From NCBI GenBank assembly GCA_019636215.1, contig JAHBXZ010000016.1:30278-94277 (forward strand): a stretch of 64,000 nt of DNA, in the 5' to 3' direction. Shown here one piece after another: positions 61,884 to 64,000 of the stretch. The notes beneath the pieces are model-generated. The model ran no database searches. It saw nothing but the letters and a program-made list of their open reading frames with translations, and was not told where the DNA came from. A program made the translations under genes and the position numbers. The DNA comes from Planctomycetota bacterium (lineage in GTDB: Bacteria; Planctomycetota; UBA8742; UBA2392). Position 1 is the stretch's first letter; every line of letters begins with the position of its first letter.

Positions 61884-63263
61884 ATGAAGACCTGGACCGC
61901 CGCGGAGATCATTCCTGAAGTCGCACGCGCCACCGGCGTGGACGACGCCACCACCAAGCGCGTTGTGGACGCGATTCTTGAGTTCGTCCGCGACACCCTG
62001 GCCGGCGGCAGCTCGGTCTCTGTCAACGACCTCGGCACCGTCCGCAACGGGGCCAAGGTCATTTCCGTGCCCGGCGCCGACAGCCAAAGCGGCATTGAGG
62101 GCAAGCACGGCCTGAACCAGAGCGACGTCAGCAAGGTCGCCGGCGGTATGGCCGACGCGCTGATCGCCAAAGTCATGCGCCACGACGTAGTTGACCTGGA
62201 AGGCTTCGGCCGCCTGCGCCTGAGCGAACGCAAGGCCAGCATCGTGCCCGACAGCAGCCACCAGGGCGTCAAGACCATCGCCGTCACCAAGCGCAGTGTG
62301 GACTTTTCGCCCGCGCCCGCGCTGATTGATTCCGTCAACGGCGCCAACCTGCAGTTCGAGGCCGGCGGCAAGCTCAAGGAACAGCTCGAAACGGCGCGCG
62401 CCAACAAGATTCTGCTGGCCTGCAAGGACGCCGAAGACTACTTCATCAAGACCATTGAGTACCACTTCAGCAAGGCCGGCTGGATCGTCGAAGTCGTGAC
62501 GGCCATGGACCAGGCCAAGCAGTACCTGATTGAAGACCCGATCAGCCTGATCATTGTCGATTGCGTGATGCCCGAGGCCGACCAGGTCGTCGAGTACGCC
62601 AAGACCCACAAGAAGACTTCGCTGGTGCCGATTCTGGAAATGCTGCCGGCCGGCAAGGAAAAGGAATGGTTCAAGACCTTCCGCTTCCTGGGCAACGAAC
62701 AGCTGAGCCAGCCCTTTGAAGTCAAGCAGATGCTGGAACTGGGCGAGCGCGAACTGGAACGCAGCACCGAAGAACAGGCTGTGTTCGAACAGGAAGTGTA
62801 TTTCCGCTTCCCGACCGAAGACAAATGGATCGACCGCGCCAACGAAATCGCCGCGCGCCTGTTTGCCGATTCCGGCCTGAACGAAGGCCAGCAGGTTCAG
62901 GCCTGCACGGCGTTCCGTGAATCATGCAGCAACGCGGCACAGCACGGCAACCGCCACCGCAAGGACCGATTTGTGGACGTGGAATACTACCTGGATGCCC
63001 GCCGCCTGACGGTGGTCGTGCGCGACCAGGGCAAGGGCTTTGACTGGCGCCTGTACATCGCGCCGGCCGAAGGCGCCGTGGACCGCGTGCGCGACCGCCG
63101 CGCCCAGGGCAAGCTGGGCGGATTGGGCATCATGCTGATGACCAAGTGCGTGGATAAGGTCGAATACAACGACGAGGGCAACCGCATCACCCTGACCAAG
63201 TTCAAGGAAGCCCCGGGCCAGAAAGCCGCCGCACAAGCCGCCCCGGCCTTCCAGCGCAGGTAG
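61884..63263 (+). CDS. HU/IHF-like, degenerate receiver and RsbW-type ATPase fusion protein
   Basis: 459 residues from ATG 61884. Residues 1-55 resemble the N-terminal half of HU (AAEIIPEVARATGVDDATTK and SVNDLGTVRN); residues about 70-150 resemble a second HU unit including the arm and end (VVDLEGFGRLRLSERKA; RSVDFSPAPALIDSVN). Residues about 175-290 are a receiver-like fold: Asp in LIIVDCVMPEADQ is kept, but the acidic pair is altered and the conserved Lys is Gln (LSQPFEV). Residues about 305-445 are a GHKL ATPase of the RsbW/SpoIIAB type: AFRESCSNAAQHGN, VVVRDQGKGFDW and GKLGGLGIMLMTKCVDK. DNA binding, signal sensing and kinase-like output in one chain is unusual. A strong terminator follows. 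Confidence 0.85.
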   Translation: MKTWTAAEIIPEVARATGVDDATTKRVVDAILEFVRDTLAGGSSVSVNDLGTVRNGAKVISVPGADSQSGIEGKHGLNQSDVSKVAGGMADALIAKVMRHDVVDLEGFGRLRLSERKASIVPDSSHQGVKTIAVTKRSVDFSPAPALIDSVNGANLQFEAGGKLKEQLETARANKILLACKDAEDYFIKTIEYHFSKAGWIVEVVTAMDQAKQYLIEDPISLIIVDCVMPEADQVVEYAKTHKKTSLVPILEMLPAGKEKEWFKTFRFLGNEQLSQPFEVKQMLELGERELERSTEEQAVFEQEVYFRFPTEDKWIDRANEIAARLFADSGLNEGQQVQACTAFRESCSNAAQHGNRHRKDRFVDVEYYLDARRLTVVVRDQGKGFDWRLYIAPAEGAVDRVRDRRAQGKLGGLGIMLMTKCVDKVEYNDEGNRITLTKFKEAPGQKAAAQAAPAFQRR

Positions 63264-63282
63264 TTGTCGCAACGCAACTCCC

Positions 63283-63312
63283 AAAGCCCGTCGCAAATGC
63301 GATGGGCTTTTT
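63283..63312 (+). terminator. intrinsic terminator
   Basis: AAAGCCCGTCGCA and TGCGATGGGCTTT form a 13-bp stem (one G-T pair) around AA, followed by a T-run (63308-63312). It ends the HU-receiver-ATPase transcript. Confidence 0.9.
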
Positions 63313-63933
63313 GTTTGTCCCGAACCAGCGCGACCCGCCGCATTGTGGGGATCCTGCATTGGGTGTGGCGTGATTGATGTTTGGTGCCTGCGGCATGGCT
63401 GTGGGTGGCACCGGCACTCGTGCCTGTGCACGGTGCCGTTGAGGCCCGAAGGGCCGCCTCCGCCAGCCCAGGGCAAAGCTTTGGGGCGGCAGGCGTAACC
63501 ACGGGCGGCCCACGGCAACGGCCTTACGCGAAGGCGCGAAGTTCACGCGAAGGCGCGAAGTACGGCTTGAAAGGCTTTTCTTGCTGTCTTCGCGTGTCCT
63601 TCGCGTCTTCGCGTGACGTTCTTCGAACTGCCGCGCGCTTGCGCTTGCGGCTCTTGTTCAAGCCGTTGCAGCCCACACCGCGCCGTACTTGGCGAACTTG
63701 GCGTCCTTGGCGGTAAAGCCCTTGCCGTGATCCGCGTGCATCGGTGTTCATCCGTGGACCAAAGCCGTTGCTGTGCATCACACACCACCGGCCCTCGCTG
63801 GCGCTTCGGGCTCCTGCTCAAGCCGTTGCCGTGATCTGTGTGTATCTGTGTCCATCTGTGGACCAAAGCCGTTACGGTGCGTCACACGCACAGGCAGGAG
63901 TGCCTGTGTCGCCGGCGGCTGGCGTAGTTGGCC
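63313..63933. repeat. repeat-rich noncoding region
   Basis: No convincing gene. It contains a 17-base direct repeat (63526-63542 and 63545-63561, ACGCGAAGGCGCGAAGT), related CTTCGCGT words on the other sense at about 63588-63615, CTTGG-CG words near 63690-63712, and two copies of a unit of about 60 bases beginning TTGCCGTGATC (63722 and 63826) that include a CATC(C/T)GTGGACCAAAGCCGTT block. Open frames in it are short and alter freely with the repeats. Confidence 0.7.
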
Positions 63934-64000
63934 TTACTTGGGCGGGCCTGTTTTTTTGCGCACGTTCATGATGCGATCGACCAGGTCGTCGAACGTCTTA
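63934..64000 (-). CDS. C-terminal end of a gene continuing beyond the window
   Basis: Minus strand. The last 21 codons (KTFDDLVDRIMNVRKKTGPP, then Lys and a TAA stop at 63934-63936) look like a basic protein end. Too short to assign. It could be the end of any cytoplasmic protein. Confidence 0.4.
   Translation of the reverse strand, partial: KTFDDLVDRIMNVRKKTGPPK

Noticed and set aside
61884..62350. Separate HU gene fused only by a sequencing error
   Set aside because: The frame is continuous with uniform codon use through the receiver and ATPase parts, and no stop or internal start with a ribosome site separates them.
60906..62609. Minus-strand open frame of 567 codons
   Set aside because: Covers the MshEN gene, a spacer and half of the HU fusion gene; no domain, high Gly/Val/Leu shadow composition.
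63313..63933. CRISPR array
   Set aside because: Repeats differ in sequence and spacing and there are no unique spacers of constant length or cas genes.

Overview
The window is 64 kb of GC-rich, densely packed bacterial chromosome. Many genes overlap by ATGA or GTGA, and there is no rRNA, tRNA, CRISPR array, phage or transposase that I can recognise. The gene set and style fit a Planctomycetota-like Gram-negative organism, probably from an environmental assembly. The pointers are a Ser/Thr kinase with DWG in place of DFG, DUF58/BatA proteins, a MetAP with a SEC-C zinc motif, a CTERM-type surface protein, a b6-like cytochrome b fused to c-type domains, and dispersed heptad or palindromic repeats. 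The taxonomic placement is inference.

Layout. 1-7.6 kb: a kinase cut by the window edge, a fatty acid hydroxylase, a secreted beta-propeller protein, then a minus-strand respiratory unit (Fur, Rieske protein, cytochrome b fused to two CXXCH domains) and rbfA. 7.7-13.6 kb: an oligopeptide-type ABC importer (binding protein and two permeases, no ATPase), whose second permease carries a very large coiled-coil insertion. 13.6-19.6 kb: a chain of overlapping genes, sigma-54 response regulator, ccmB, ccmC, ccmD-like, DUF58 and BatA-like, linking cytochrome c maturation to envelope proteins. 19.6-25 kb: a tandem cyclase-AAA signalling protein, a DUF692 (MNIO) enzyme with its DUF2063-type partner, a small unknown and an SDR. 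25-29 kb: an ECF sigma factor, a membrane-anchored FecR-like protein and a beta-helix/FnIII surface protein. 29-41.4 kb: redox enzymes, MetAP, an FAD oxidoreductase, a sialidase-like lipoprotein, a CoA-transferase, then a coupled run of TPR lipoprotein, rsmJ, acpH, receiver protein, zinc ribbon and FG-GAP-like protein.

41.4-48.8 kb is a polysaccharide locus: one GT2, three GT4 enzymes, an epimerase and an asparagine synthetase-type amidotransferase. 48.8-58.7 kb holds pyruvate (or branched-chain) dehydrogenase E1 beta, E1 alpha, LipB and Lpd on the minus strand, interrupted by unrelated genes (NTase, DUF429-like, thioredoxin-like, GNAT, diguanylate cyclase); no E2 is present. 58.9-63.3 kb: a coiled-coil membrane protein, a standalone MshEN-domain protein, and an unusual fusion of HU/IHF-like DNA-binding sequence, a degenerate receiver domain and a RsbW-type ATPase domain. 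The last 0.7 kb is repeat-rich spacer and the tail of one more gene.

The strongest candidates for something undescribed are the HU-receiver-ATPase fusion (61884-63263), the cytochrome b that has lost both predicted heme bH ligands and gained c-type domains (4296-6155), and the permease with a predicted periplasmic coiled coil (11245-13587).
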